Shown: positions 1-7,241, numbered from the stretch's first letter. The stretch: DNA of 17,710 nt from Spirochaetota bacterium (GCA_022704725.1 JAKJFV010000006.1:1-17710), one strand, 5' to 3'. Notes: a model not told the origin generated them from the sequence alone. Numbers and translations: made by a program.

Positions 1-135
1 GACTATGCTGCAGATTACCTGCGCATACTGTATCTTTTTGCGGCAGGAAGCGGCTTGATCACTCTGGATGCGAAGTTGGACAAGACTCTTACGAGGGAAG
101 AGGCAGATTCCATTTGCAGAAATAGTAAAATCTGA
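1..135 (+). CDS. 3' end of an unidentified protein (partial)
   Basis: Frame 1 is open from the first base of the window to a TGA at 133-135, giving 44 C-terminal residues that end in ICRNSKI. The fragment is mixed hydrophobic and charged (a YLRILYLFAAGSG stretch, then LDAKLDKTLTREEAD). I do not recognise a family from so little sequence. The open frame stops 88 bases before the znuA start, so it probably belongs to the preceding transcription unit. No terminator hairpin is visible between it and the znuA promoter. It could also be a chance open frame, because 44 codons is short. Confidence 0.5.
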   Translation, partial: DYAADYLRILYLFAAGSGLITLDAKLDKTLTREEADSICRNSKI

Positions 136-165
136 ATTGCTGTGTAGGAAAGATTATTAAAAAAA

Positions 166-204
166 TGCGAATGACTTGCAAAACTAACTAAGATTGAGTA
201 TTAT
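166..204 (+). promoter_or_regulatory. znu operon promoter with candidate Zur operator
   Basis: A -35-like TTGCAA (176-181) and a -10-like TATTAT (199-204) are separated by 17 bases, a textbook sigma-70 arrangement. The imperfect dyad TGCGAATGACTTGCA (166-180, centre at 173) overlaps the -35 box. Its outer arms TGC and GCA are exact and some inner positions also match. A repressor bound there would block polymerase. The predicted transcript would start near 211, almost at the ribosome site, so the leader would be very short. Zur binding is inference from position and gene content; the bases do not match a Zur consensus that I can quote with certainty. Confidence 0.5.
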
Positions 205-223
205 CAGTGTAAGGAGGAACTTC

Positions 224-1192
224 ATGAAAAAAGTTTTTATTGCACTGTGTATGCTTACCGTTTTATTCAGTGTTTTTGCTTCAGGCGGGAAAGACAAGGA
301 CCAAAACAGTAATCCCGTGTTCGCGGTAAGTATTCTTCCTCAGTCGTATTTTGTAAGAGAAATAGCAGGCGATACCGTTGATCTTCTGGTGCTGGCCGGC
401 GAAGGGCAGTCACCTCATTCATACGAGCCCACACCTGTTCAAATAGCAAAGCTTTCCGCTGCAAAAACCTGGGTCTTATCCGGTACAGATTTTGAGACAT
501 CCTTTAAAAACAAGGTTACATCACAGTTTCCTTCTATAAAAATCGTAGACGGTACAAAGGGTGTTGTTTTACGGAAACTGCATGATTGGGAAAAAGAGCT
601 GGAAGATCATCATGAAGGTGAAAGTGAAGATCCTGAAGAAGGCGGCGTGCATGACGGTGAAGATGATGAGCATGCCGAAGAACAGGATGGTGAAGCTCAT
701 GAACACGATGTAGACAGGCATACCTGGCTCGGAAAAGAAAATGCAAAAAGAATGGCTTTTCATATATATGAAAGCCTTGTAGAAATAAATCCTCCCATGA
801 AAGATGTATATACAGAAAAGTATGAGATTTTATTGTCTTCTATTGATAATACCTTTTCTGTGCTTCATAAACAGCTTGACGGTCTTAACGGAAAAAGTAT
901 TCTTGTCTTTCATCCTTCATTCGGCTACTTTCTCGATGAGTTCGGCATACGACAGCTTTCTGTAGAAACCGGAGGAAAGGAACCTTCTGCCCGTGTTCTG
1001 GCTGAACTTATAGAAAGAGCTAAAAAAGAAAAGATTCCTGCAATCTTTGTGCAGAAACAGTTCCCGGTGACTGCCGCTCAGAAAATAGCTGCAGAAACAG
1101 GAGCCAAGGTTGTGGCTCTCGATCCATTATCAGCTGACTGGCTCAATAATTTACAAACTATCGGCAATGCACTGGTTGAGGTGTATAAATAA
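224..1192 (+). CDS. znuA: Zinc ABC transporter substrate-binding protein ZnuA
   Basis: This is the periplasmic zinc-capturing component of a ZnuABC importer, in the cluster A-I (TroA/ZnuA) binding-protein family. I chose ATG 224 because AAGGAGGA at 211-218 precedes it; an in-frame TTG at 194 has no ribosome site. The product is 322 residues. Residues 1-19 form a signal peptide with a likely signal-peptidase I cut after VFA. No lipobox cysteine sits at the cut, so it is probably soluble in the periplasm. Expected metal ligands are His65 (SPHSYEP), His166 (DRHTWLG), His230 (FHPSFGY) and Asp300 (ALDPLSA). A His/Asp/Glu-rich loop at about residues 120-161 carries seven histidines. Such a loop is typical of zinc rather than manganese members. 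The next gene, an ATPase, starts 2 bases after the stop, which supports an import operon. Confidence 0.93.
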   Translation: MKKVFIALCMLTVLFSVFASGGKDKDQNSNPVFAVSILPQSYFVREIAGDTVDLLVLAGEGQSPHSYEPTPVQIAKLSAAKTWVLSGTDFETSFKNKVTSQFPSIKIVDGTKGVVLRKLHDWEKELEDHHEGESEDPEEGGVHDGEDDEHAEEQDGEAHEHDVDRHTWLGKENAKRMAFHIYESLVEINPPMKDVYTEKYEILLSSIDNTFSVLHKQLDGLNGKSILVFHPSFGYFLDEFGIRQLSVETGGKEPSARVLAELIERAKKEKIPAIFVQKQFPVTAAQKIAAETGAKVVALDPLSADWLNNLQTIGNALVEVYK

Positions 1193-1194
1193 TT

Positions 1195-2001
1195 ATGGAA
1201 GAAAATAAATTGCGCAGAGGGCCTCTTGCCTTTCGTTTTTCACATGTCTCATTCTCTTACGGTTCATTCAAGGTGCTCGAGGATGTGTCTTTTCATATTC
1301 ATGAAGGAGAGTTTTGCGCACTTGTCGGTGCAAACGGAGCCGGTAAAACGACCATCTTAAAACTGCTTCTGGGTCTGGAAAGGCCTTCCTCCGGTATTAT
1401 TGAACTTTTTCCCGGGCTTGAAAAAAAGAAGGAGGAGCTTTTAGGGTATGTTCCGCAATCAACAGCCTATGATCCGTCTTTTCCCATACCGGTAAAAGAT
1501 GTTGTTAAGATGGGCTGTGTAAAGTCTTTTACACGCTTTTTTAGTAAAGAAGAAATGACCGCGGCAGAAGAAGCAATGGATTTATGCGATATTCAGGATA
1601 TTAAAAACAGACCGTATGCTGAACTTTCAGGAGGGCAGAGGAGGCGGGTTCTTGCAGCCCGCGCATTGGCATCCCGCCCGAAGCTTCTCGTTCTCGATGA
1701 GCCTACCGTAAATATGGATCTTGAAAGCGAACAGCGATTATTTAAAACTTTAAAGTTATTGAAGGGTAGTACCACAATCCTGATTGTTACTCATGATTCA
1801 GGTTTTGTTTCATCACTCACCGATGTTGTTCTTTGCGCCGGCGAGCGCAACGGTATGGGACAACCCCGTACTGTTGTCCGTCATAGGACTTCCTCCGTCC
1901 CTATACCTCACTCAACCTTGTATGGAGGGGAAGCTTTACAGGTTCTGCATGATGAGACTGTCCCCGATTCATACTGCTGCGAAGAAAAGGAGGCTGAATA
2001 A
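1195..2001 (+). CDS. znuC: Zinc ABC transporter ATP-binding protein ZnuC
   Basis: This 268-residue cytoplasmic ATPase powers the zinc importer. Visible motifs are Walker A GANGAGKT (45-52), Q-loop Gln88, signature LSGGQ (144-148), Walker B LLVLDEP (164-170) and the switch His200 (VTHD). The C-terminal part contains LYGGEALQVLHDE, matching the tail usual in metal-type ABC ATPases. A GAGGTG at 1178-1183, inside the end of znuA, is the likely ribosome site at somewhat long spacing. The gene follows znuA by 2 bases, and its TAA stop (1999-2001) shares one base with the ATG of znuB, so translation is probably coupled. A short stretch near residues 215-225 (GERNGMGQPRT) appears longer than I would expect between the last strand and the tail; this is from memory of the family and is not a defect. 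Confidence 0.92.
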   Translation: MEENKLRRGPLAFRFSHVSFSYGSFKVLEDVSFHIHEGEFCALVGANGAGKTTILKLLLGLERPSSGIIELFPGLEKKKEELLGYVPQSTAYDPSFPIPVKDVVKMGCVKSFTRFFSKEEMTAAEEAMDLCDIQDIKNRPYAELSGGQRRRVLAARALASRPKLLVLDEPTVNMDLESEQRLFKTLKLLKGSTTILIVTHDSGFVSSLTDVVLCAGERNGMGQPRTVVRHRTSSVPIPHSTLYGGEALQVLHDETVPDSYCCEEKEAE

Positions 2002-2858
2002 TGAATGCTTTTTTACAGGCTCTTCTAAATCCCTCTTATTCTTTTTTGCGCAATGCATTAGCTGCCGCTCTTCTTTCTTCAGTACTGTTCGGCGTTTTAG
2101 GTTCAATAGTTACGGTAAAACGAATTGCAGGTTTAGCCGGTGCAATATCTCACGCTGTGTTAGGCGGTATTGGTATGGCGCTGTATTTAAAGGCTGTGAA
2201 AATTCTTCCATCAATTACTCCAATGGCCGGAGCCATGCTGTTTGCACTTGTTGCAGCCCTCATAATTGCTCTTGTTTCTCTTAAAGCAAAACAGAGAGAG
2301 GATACGGTAATTAACGCAGTATGGGCGATAGGCATGAGTGTGGGCGTTCTTTTTATGGCAAAAACTCCGGGCTATACTGATCCTTCAAGCTACCTGTTCG
2401 GCAACATACTTCTTGTGTCTTCAAAAGATTTAATTCTTCTTGCAGTGTTAGATGTGCTGGTTATTATTCTCTCCTGGAGATTTTATCCTCAGCTCATCGC
2501 CTCTTCATTTGATGAAGAGTTTTCGCGTGTTCGCGGAGTAAAAACACAGTTTGTTTTTATTGTAATTCTTGTAATAACCGCAGTCTCTGTTGTGCTTTTA
2601 CAAACCTTCGTCGGCATTGTTATGGTCATAGCTATGTTAACTCTGCCTTCGGGAATTGCTTCTTTTACCTCAAAAAGCGTTTTTTCCATGATGGCAGGCG
2701 GCTGCGTTTTTGCCGCTGTTTTTTCTGTCACCGGTCTTGCAGTCAGCTGGAATGCAGATCTTCCGTCCGGGGCGGTCACCGTTGTGTTTGCAGGCATTGT
2801 CTATATTGGTTTTGCAGCTGGTAAGGGAATTTTAAAGAGAAGGCAAGCTAAAAACTAA
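2001..2858 (+). CDS. znuB: Zinc ABC transporter permease ZnuB
   Basis: This 285-residue integral membrane protein belongs to the ABC-3 permease family and forms the zinc channel of the ZnuABC complex. It is strongly hydrophobic throughout, with about eight or nine predicted membrane helices. The family-typical segments RIAGLAGAISHAVLGGIGMALYL (residues 41 onward, with the conserved His in SHAVLGG) and FVGIVMVIAMLTLPSGIA are both present. The ATG at 2001 overlaps the znuC stop in TAATG, and AAAAGGAGG at 1985-1993 is a strong ribosome site. The length is normal for the family. The substrate assignment rests on the His-rich ZnuA and the linked Zur-like regulator; the permease alone does not separate zinc from manganese. 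Confidence 0.9.
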   Translation: MNAFLQALLNPSYSFLRNALAAALLSSVLFGVLGSIVTVKRIAGLAGAISHAVLGGIGMALYLKAVKILPSITPMAGAMLFALVAALIIALVSLKAKQREDTVINAVWAIGMSVGVLFMAKTPGYTDPSSYLFGNILLVSSKDLILLAVLDVLVIILSWRFYPQLIASSFDEEFSRVRGVKTQFVFIVILVITAVSVVLLQTFVGIVMVIAMLTLPSGIASFTSKSVFSMMAGGCVFAAVFSVTGLAVSWNADLPSGAVTVVFAGIVYIGFAAGKGILKRRQAKN

Positions 2859-2892
2859 AAAAACGATGTATCAGTTTGTAACGGAGGATTTC

Positions 2893-3294
2893 ATGACAAA
2901 GGCGAGATCAAAGGTTTTAAGTCTTTTGTCCGGTGCAGCAGGGCCGCTTTCTGCTTCCAGTATTGTTAAGAGTGTAAGCGACTGCATGGATCAGGCTACA
3001 GTGTACAGAGCTCTTCATTACCTTGAAGAAAACGGCTATGCCGACTCATTTATTCTGCATTGTCTGTCACATGGTACGGAACGCTACTATACAGCAGTAC
3101 CGCAATCGGGGAATCCTATTCACCGGCACTGGTTTCACTGCGAATCATGCCACTCATTTACCGATCTTGGGGAATGTCTTCTTGATTCTGTTATGAGAGG
3201 GTATGAAAAAGACCACGATCTTACCATTCATACGCACACTCTGTATATAACAGGAATTTGCAGAGGCTGTAAATTGAAAGGCTGTTTATCATAA
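2893..3294 (+). CDS. zur: Fur-family metal-responsive repressor, probably Zur
   Basis: This 133-residue winged-helix repressor probably senses zinc and controls the upstream uptake genes. I chose ATG 2893 because of the strong CGGAGGATTTC just before it. An in-frame ATG at 2866 has no ribosome site and would add only nine residues. The DNA-recognition segment is around MDQATVYRALHYLEENGY (32-49). The metal region reads HRHWFHCESC (77-86), and a second pair, CRGC, is at 123-126. The two CxxC pairs are the structural zinc site of the family. The gene is the last in the znu operon, 34 bases after znuB, with no separate promoter apparent, so it would be repressed along with its targets (negative feedback). 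Zur rather than Fur, PerR or Mur is inferred from context. Confidence 0.85.
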   Translation: MTKARSKVLSLLSGAAGPLSASSIVKSVSDCMDQATVYRALHYLEENGYADSFILHCLSHGTERYYTAVPQSGNPIHRHWFHCESCHSFTDLGECLLDSVMRGYEKDHDLTIHTHTLYITGICRGCKLKGCLS

Positions 3295-3315
3295 GAAGAG
3301 TAGTTTTTTTATAAT
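3286..3315 (+). promoter_or_regulatory. Candidate promoter of the ThrE-type exporter genes
   Basis: A consensus TATAAT (3310-3315) lies 18 bases after TTATCA (3286-3291, four of six matches to the -35 consensus) at the very end of the regulator gene. The surrounding sequence is AT-rich. A second -10-like TATACT (3323-3328), inside the 8-base palindrome AGTATACT, is an alternative. No terminator is seen between the regulator and this promoter, so read-through from the zinc operon is also possible. Confidence 0.4.
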
Positions 3316-3337
3316 AATATAGTATACTTATAACATT

Positions 3338-4138
3338 ATGGACGATCAGTTTTTTAAACCCTTGCTTTCACACTTGGAACATAAAGAAATTTTAGCAATA
3401 ACTATACGTGCAGCCTCTATGATTTTGGAAAACGGCGGGGAAACCTACCGTGCAGAGGAAACTGCTGTTAAAACGGCTCTCTCATTTGGTGCCGTGACAG
3501 CGACTGCCTTTGTCACACCAACCGTTGTTCAGGTTTCCTACACCGACGAAGACAAACGCTATCATACTGCGGTTCAGCGGCTTACAAAAAGGGGTGTTAA
3601 TTTAAAAAAAATATCCCAGGTGAATGAATTATCGAGACGTCTTGCAAAACGGGAAACTGTTACAAAACCCGGACAGGTAGAACGCATTTTAAATAGAATC
3701 GATAACACTCCCCAATACCCGGTATGGATGATTATTGGAGGAGCTTCTCTTAGTTCTTTTTTCTTTGCACTCATGTTCGGGGGTATTTTAAGAGAAGCTG
3801 TTACGGCCTTATGTATAGGTTTTATTCTGCGCATAAGTCTCCTTATTCTTGATAAGGCTCACTTAAACAGTTTCATTATATCGCTCTTATCCGGCGCCGT
3901 TGTTTCAATCTGTACCGAGGCGGCCTATATTTTCACACTGATACCTTCAATAGAAATTGTAATGACCTCCGTTCTTATGCAGGTCGTACCAGGTCTTGCT
4001 ATAGTAAATGCCATCCGCGACATGATTGCAGGAGACTTAGTTGCAGGAAATGCACGGCTCATAGAGGCCTTTATGATTGCAGCCGGTCTTTCCGTGGGAG
4101 CGGTCACCGGCATGCTCCTTTTTGGGGGGCTTCTATGA
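3338..4138 (+). CDS. ThrE-type threonine/serine exporter, N-terminal-domain subunit
   Basis: This 266-residue membrane protein corresponds to the larger half (the DUF1212/YjjP-like part) of the threonine/serine exporter family. Roughly the first 125 residues are soluble and contain the family-typical MILENGGETYRAEE and a segment ending VVQVSYTDED. About five membrane helices follow, with a glycine-rich end (GAVTGMLLFGGLL). It probably acts with the next gene, whose start overlaps its stop in ATGA (4135-4138); together they equal a full-length ThrE. The start at 3338 lacks any purine-rich ribosome site: the bases before it read TATAACATT. The alternative TTG at 3362 has none either, so I keep the ATG. 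The substrate, threonine, serine or another small molecule, is inferred from the family only. Confidence 0.85.
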   Translation: MDDQFFKPLLSHLEHKEILAITIRAASMILENGGETYRAEETAVKTALSFGAVTATAFVTPTVVQVSYTDEDKRYHTAVQRLTKRGVNLKKISQVNELSRRLAKRETVTKPGQVERILNRIDNTPQYPVWMIIGGASLSSFFFALMFGGILREAVTALCIGFILRISLLILDKAHLNSFIISLLSGAVVSICTEAAYIFTLIPSIEIVMTSVLMQVVPGLAIVNAIRDMIAGDLVAGNARLIEAFMIAAGLSVGAVTGMLLFGGLL

Positions 4139-4581
4139 TAAAAGATATTCTGCTAGCCGGTGTCTACGCAGCAGGGGCTGCCGGGTTTTGCGCCTTTTAT
4201 TTTAATACGAATAAGTTCGATGTGTTATGGGGTGCACTTCTCGGCGCTTTAGGATGGATTGTGTATGTGATAATTCAAAAGACAGGAGGCTCTGCAATGT
4301 ACGCCTACTTTGCAGGCGCATTCAGTGTTGCAATTGCGTCAGAGTTTTTAGCCTATCTTATTAAAAATCCGGCAACAGTGTATCTGCTTCCGGGGCTCTT
4401 GCCTCTTGTCCCCGGGGGAGGGATGTTCCAAACCATGAGGGCAGCTGTCAGCGGCAATATGGATACCGCGCTCTCTTTAGGCTATGCAACGCTTGGCGCT
4501 GCAGGGGCCATAGCCTTAGGAATCGCTATAGCCTCGTCTATTGCACGTCTTTTTTCCAAGTTTCTATGGAAGAAAAAGTAA
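4135..4581 (+). CDS. ThrE-type threonine/serine exporter, C-terminal-domain subunit
   Basis: This 148-residue membrane protein corresponds to the smaller half (DUF3815/YjjB-like) of the ThrE exporter family. It has about five hydrophobic segments and the motif LLPGLLPLVPGGGMFQTMRA (83-102), characteristic of this half. Its ATG lies within the stop of the previous gene (ATGA), and a run of six G about six bases upstream may serve as a weak ribosome site, so translational coupling is likely. The protein ends in KFLWKKK, a basic cytoplasmic tail. The codons of that tail double as the T-tract of a terminator read from the opposite strand. The pair would form one transporter in the inner membrane; I infer this from the fused homologues. 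Confidence 0.85.
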   Translation: MIKDILLAGVYAAGAAGFCAFYFNTNKFDVLWGALLGALGWIVYVIIQKTGGSAMYAYFAGAFSVAIASEFLAYLIKNPATVYLLPGLLPLVPGGGMFQTMRAAVSGNMDTALSLGYATLGAAGAIALGIAIASSIARLFSKFLWKKK

Positions 4582-4596
4582 GCCGCAAACGGCTTA
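4573..4596 (-). terminator. Intrinsic terminator for the CoA-binding/EAL gene pair
   Basis: A perfect 7-bp stem, TAAGCCG (4579-4585) with CGGCTTA (4590-4596), closes a four-base loop. Read on the minus strand it is followed by C and five T (4573-4577), then a further pyrimidine-rich stretch. This fits a Rho-independent terminator for the leftward genes. The stem starts at the stop codon of the exporter gene, and the T-tract lies inside that gene's last codons. On the plus strand no T-run follows. Confidence 0.6.
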
Positions 4597-4620
4597 AGAC
4601 GTTACCGGTCTTTAGCCGTT
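4588..4620. other. Inverted repeat at convergent gene ends, alternative stem
   Basis: The arms 4588-4600 (AACGGCTTAAGAC) and 4608-4620 (GTCTTTAGCCGTT) pair as a 13-bp stem with one mismatch around a seven-base loop. The left arm shares CGGCTTA with the shorter terminator stem, so the two stems cannot form together. Such a hairpin could protect or terminate transcripts from either side, but no T-run follows directly on the plus strand. Confidence 0.55.
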
Positions 4621-4978
4621 ACCATTGCTTAGTTTTAAGCATTACCAGGATGCAGGCTTCAATATATTCTATACCGTATTGTTCGCAGGCTGTCTTCATG
4701 GCCTCGCATTCAGTTCCCGGATTAGAAATTATTCGTTTTGGTTTTAAATCAATAATATCAGAGACAAGCGGTATAAGATTCTTTTCGCCGACATAGAGTG
4801 TTACGGTGTGAATATCTTCTTTAATTGTGCGCAAGTCATTACATACAGGATGCCCTTCGACATCTTCGATCGCCGGGTTAAACAACACCACATCATGACC
4901 TGCTTCTTTCAGTCTATGAAACGCAAGATACGCATAGCGTTCAGGTTTTCTGCTTGCTCCGATCAGTAATACCTTCAT
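4619..4978 (-). CDS. Small CoA-binding-domain (Rossmann fold) protein
   Basis: This 119-residue protein resembles the YccU-type CoA-binding family, a single Rossmann-like domain. It has the N-terminal strand and turn MKVLLIGASRKPERYAYLA, then HDVVLFNP (residues 28-35) and the phosphate-loop-like RIISNPGTE. The family usually runs a little longer, around 135-145 residues, so this is a compact member; its biochemical role is unknown. The minus-strand start at 4978 is preceded by CGGAGA (4986-4991), a good ribosome site. It begins 21 bases after the stop of the EAL-domain gene and is probably co-transcribed with it. Two hairpins follow its stop directly. The co-location with a cyclic-di-GMP enzyme may be simple operon packing; I see no functional link in the sequence. 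Confidence 0.75.
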   Translation of the reverse strand: MKVLLIGASRKPERYAYLAFHRLKEAGHDVVLFNPAIEDVEGHPVCNDLRTIKEDIHTVTLYVGEKNLIPLVSDIIDLKPKRIISNPGTECEAMKTACEQYGIEYIEACILVMLKTKQW

Positions 4979-4999
4979 TTATTAGTCTCCGTATTTGTT

Positions 5000-7075
5000 T
5001 TAGGCATCTGCTTCCTCAATGCTGTCAAGCTCCTCAAGTTCTTCTATACCGGCTAAGCTGCCATATCCCGTCCCGGTAAAAGAAGGCTTCTTAATGTGAT
5101 TCATCTCTTCTGCAGGCTTTGCGCCCTTTTCAAAGATAAGACCCTGCGCCTTAAGCTCGATATTTTGATGATGTAAAAGCTGCAGAAATACATCTTTTGG
5201 AAGAGGTTCAGAAAAATAGTATCCCTGTAGAAAGTGGCAGCCTAAACTCGTAAGACTGTCTGCCTGCTCTTTCGTTTCAATGCCTTCTGCAAGGACTGTC
5301 ATCTTTAAGGCGTTAATCATCGAGATCGTAAAAGCGAGGGCTGTATACGATTTATCATCAAGAAAGGCATTCCACACAATGCTTTTATCAATCTTAATCA
5401 TGTCGAAGGGGAGGTTTATCATATAGCCGATGTTTGAATATCCCGAACCGTAATCGTCAAGGGAAAGTTCAATGCCGGCAACGGATAATTTATTCATGTT
5501 TGATTTTAAAGTATCCTGTGAGTAGGCAGCTGCAGTTTCTGTTATTTCCAGATTTAAAAGAGATGAAGGAATTCTATATAAACTTGCAATGTTTAGAATT
5601 TGATCCGCTAATGTTTCCTGCATACACTGTACAACAGAAAGGTTAATATCAATTTTTTGAATCCCGAAGTCTTCAGGCTTAATTTCCGACAGGAGTCTGC
5701 AAACCTTTTCAAACACAAATTCTCCAAGCCGGAGGATGGTCCCGTTTTTTTCTGCAATCGGTATAAATTCTTCGGGAGAAATATATTTTCCCCGTTCATC
5801 CTTCATTCGTATTAGGGCTTCCGCACCAATTATTCTTTTCTGTTTCGTACAGTAAATAGGCTGATAAAATACATCGAGTAAGCCTTCGCTGATCGCATTT
5901 TTTACTGTGCGGTCAATATAGGCAGATCTTTTTCGAATAGCGGTATCCATGGAAGATGCCAGAATTACACCTTCCTGTTTGTATTTATCGTCGCTTGAAA
6001 GCAGCTCAAACAATTCAATAACGGTTTCTGTACTGTCTGCATCTTTAGGGCACGATATAATTGAAATACGGGGGAATATTTTTACTTCTATGCTGTTTAA
6101 CTTCCACGGATGCACAAAACGCTCTTTTATAGCATCTATACATTCATATACTGCTTCAAGATCATTATTCCTAAATGCAATGCAGAATTTCCCATCATTA
6201 AAATGATACACATCAACATTTTTTAAAGTATTTTTAAGAAACGCAGAAGATTGTTTTAGAAGCTCATGTATGTGCCTCATCCCGAGCGTGCTTGTTAGAA
6301 AGGGCAGATCATCAAAGACAATGCCGAGAATATGAAATTTTTCTCCGCCAACAAACCGTTTAAAATTCATCGCTTCAAAGGCTGTCTGATTATACAATCC
6401 TGTTATTGCATCGCTTGTGTCTTCGCTTTTTTGAACGGTGAGCGAAACAATAAGAACATTAAGCGAAATAATAAGGCTGTGCATTGAGGAGTCGGGAAAA
6501 TACATCTGAAACAAGGAAGATATAAAAGATGTTACTGAAAAAAGAAAAATGATGTGTACAGACATTTTTGGCACAGAACGCCTGTTTTTTATTAATATAA
6601 CAAAGCCTGCAGCCAGATAACAAAACATAAAGAAATAGATAATATAAACCTGAGGAAGTCTTATATATACATTGTTCTCATCGACGGTAAAAATAAGAGG
6701 ATACTTAAAAGAAACAGCTGTGAGAATTATATTGATAAGAAGCGGTGCAAGAAGCAGAAATCTTAATTTACTGCGGGAAAGAAAATCCAGCGTATTGGTG
6801 AGTGCACAAATATAGAGTACAAAGGGAACCGGCACTATAGATATTAAAAGCAGATGAAGTCCGTAGAACCACAGTGCAAAGGAAGGGCTTAATGAGAAAT
6901 ATGAAAAAACTGCATACCTAATAAGATTAAAGAAAACAGATAAGAAAATAGTTATTACTAAAAGGGCGAATGTTCTATTCGGATACGAGGGTAAAGTCCT
7001 TTTGAAATAGAATAAGCTTATAATCACGATGAGAATTAATAATCCGCTTATATCGTATTGTAGACTGTATGGCAC
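5000..7075 (-). CDS. Seven-helix membrane protein with degenerate GGDEF and intact EAL domain
   Basis: This 691-residue protein is a predicted cyclic-di-GMP phosphodiesterase with a membrane sensor. Residues 1-215 hold seven hydrophobic segments, like the seven-helix sensor modules at the front of some histidine kinases. Residues about 220-375 are a GGDEF-type domain (DAITGLYNQTAFE is kept), but the active-site motif reads NDGKF (293-297), so cyclase activity is unlikely. The EAL domain (about 385-635) keeps the catalytic set: EAL (419-421), Asn478, Glu510, Asp540-Asp541, Lys561 and Glu597, and ends with QGYYFSEP. An acidic tail (EELEELDSIEEADA) follows. Translation starts at GTG (7073-7075) with AGGAGC six bases upstream; an ATG three bases earlier is in another frame. 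It should act at the inner membrane and lower cyclic-di-GMP. The input signal cannot be told from sequence. Confidence 0.88.
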   Translation of the reverse strand: MPYSLQYDISGLLILIVIISLFYFKRTLPSYPNRTFALLVITIFLSVFFNLIRYAVFSYFSLSPSFALWFYGLHLLLISIVPVPFVLYICALTNTLDFLSRSKLRFLLLAPLLINIILTAVSFKYPLIFTVDENNVYIRLPQVYIIYFFMFCYLAAGFVILIKNRRSVPKMSVHIIFLFSVTSFISSLFQMYFPDSSMHSLIISLNVLIVSLTVQKSEDTSDAITGLYNQTAFEAMNFKRFVGGEKFHILGIVFDDLPFLTSTLGMRHIHELLKQSSAFLKNTLKNVDVYHFNDGKFCIAFRNNDLEAVYECIDAIKERFVHPWKLNSIEVKIFPRISIISCPKDADSTETVIELFELLSSDDKYKQEGVILASSMDTAIRKRSAYIDRTVKNAISEGLLDVFYQPIYCTKQKRIIGAEALIRMKDERGKYISPEEFIPIAEKNGTILRLGEFVFEKVCRLLSEIKPEDFGIQKIDINLSVVQCMQETLADQILNIASLYRIPSSLLNLEITETAAAYSQDTLKSNMNKLSVAGIELSLDDYGSGYSNIGYMINLPFDMIKIDKSIVWNAFLDDKSYTALAFTISMINALKMTVLAEGIETKEQADSLTSLGCHFLQGYYFSEPLPKDVFLQLLHHQNIELKAQGLIFEKGAKPAEEMNHIKKPSFTGTGYGSLAGIEELEELDSIEEADA

Positions 7076-7112
7076 TCATAGCTCCTGTACGGACCCAACT
7101 TTTTATAGAGAT

Positions 7113-7141
7113 ATTATAGATTTATTTTGTTAAAAAAACAA
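7113..7141 (-). promoter_or_regulatory. Promoter of the EAL-domain gene
   Basis: Read on the minus strand, TTGTTT (7136-7141) and a consensus TATAAT (7113-7118) are 17 bases apart. The -10 box is about 37 bases upstream of the GTG start. The -35 region is also an inverted repeat (TTGTT at 7127-7131 and AACAA at 7137-7141), which could be an operator or just AT-rich symmetry. Confidence 0.5.
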
Positions 7142-7197
7142 GATATTTATCTCCATGATGTAATTTTATGTTACTACTGGAATATTTTTCCATTTTT

Positions 7198-7206
7198 TGC
7201 TATAGT
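7198..7206 (+). promoter_or_regulatory. Extended -10 promoter of the amino-acid biosynthesis operon
   Basis: TGCTATAGT (7198-7206) has the TGn extension plus a five-of-six -10 box, 35 bases before the thrA start. No good -35 box lies at the right distance, as expected for extended -10 promoters. The predicted leader of about 28 bases is too short for a T-box, riboswitch or leader-peptide attenuator. Control of this operon is therefore more likely allosteric or through the promoter itself. Confidence 0.4.
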
Positions 7207-7241
7207 TTTTGCATAAATATTTAGTAGACTGTGAGGATTGT

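Noticed and set aside
534..746. Minus-strand His-rich open frame opposite znuA
   Set aside because: The histidines are the antisense reading of the GAT/CAT-rich loop in ZnuA, not an independent metal-binding protein.
1784..2284. A 166-codon open frame across the znuC/znuB junction
   Set aside because: It lies out of frame over two well-supported genes, has no ribosome site and an unnatural composition rich in S, F and C. It is a shadow frame.
4579..4596. Terminator for the exporter operon on the plus strand
   Set aside because: The stem is present but is not followed by a T-run on this strand; the T-run is on the minus-strand side.
7179..7191. Small hairpin GGAA/TTCC followed by T-run upstream of thrA, as a terminator or attenuator
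   Set aside because: The stem is only four AT-rich pairs and lies upstream of the likely transcript start, so it is probably chance AT-rich sequence.
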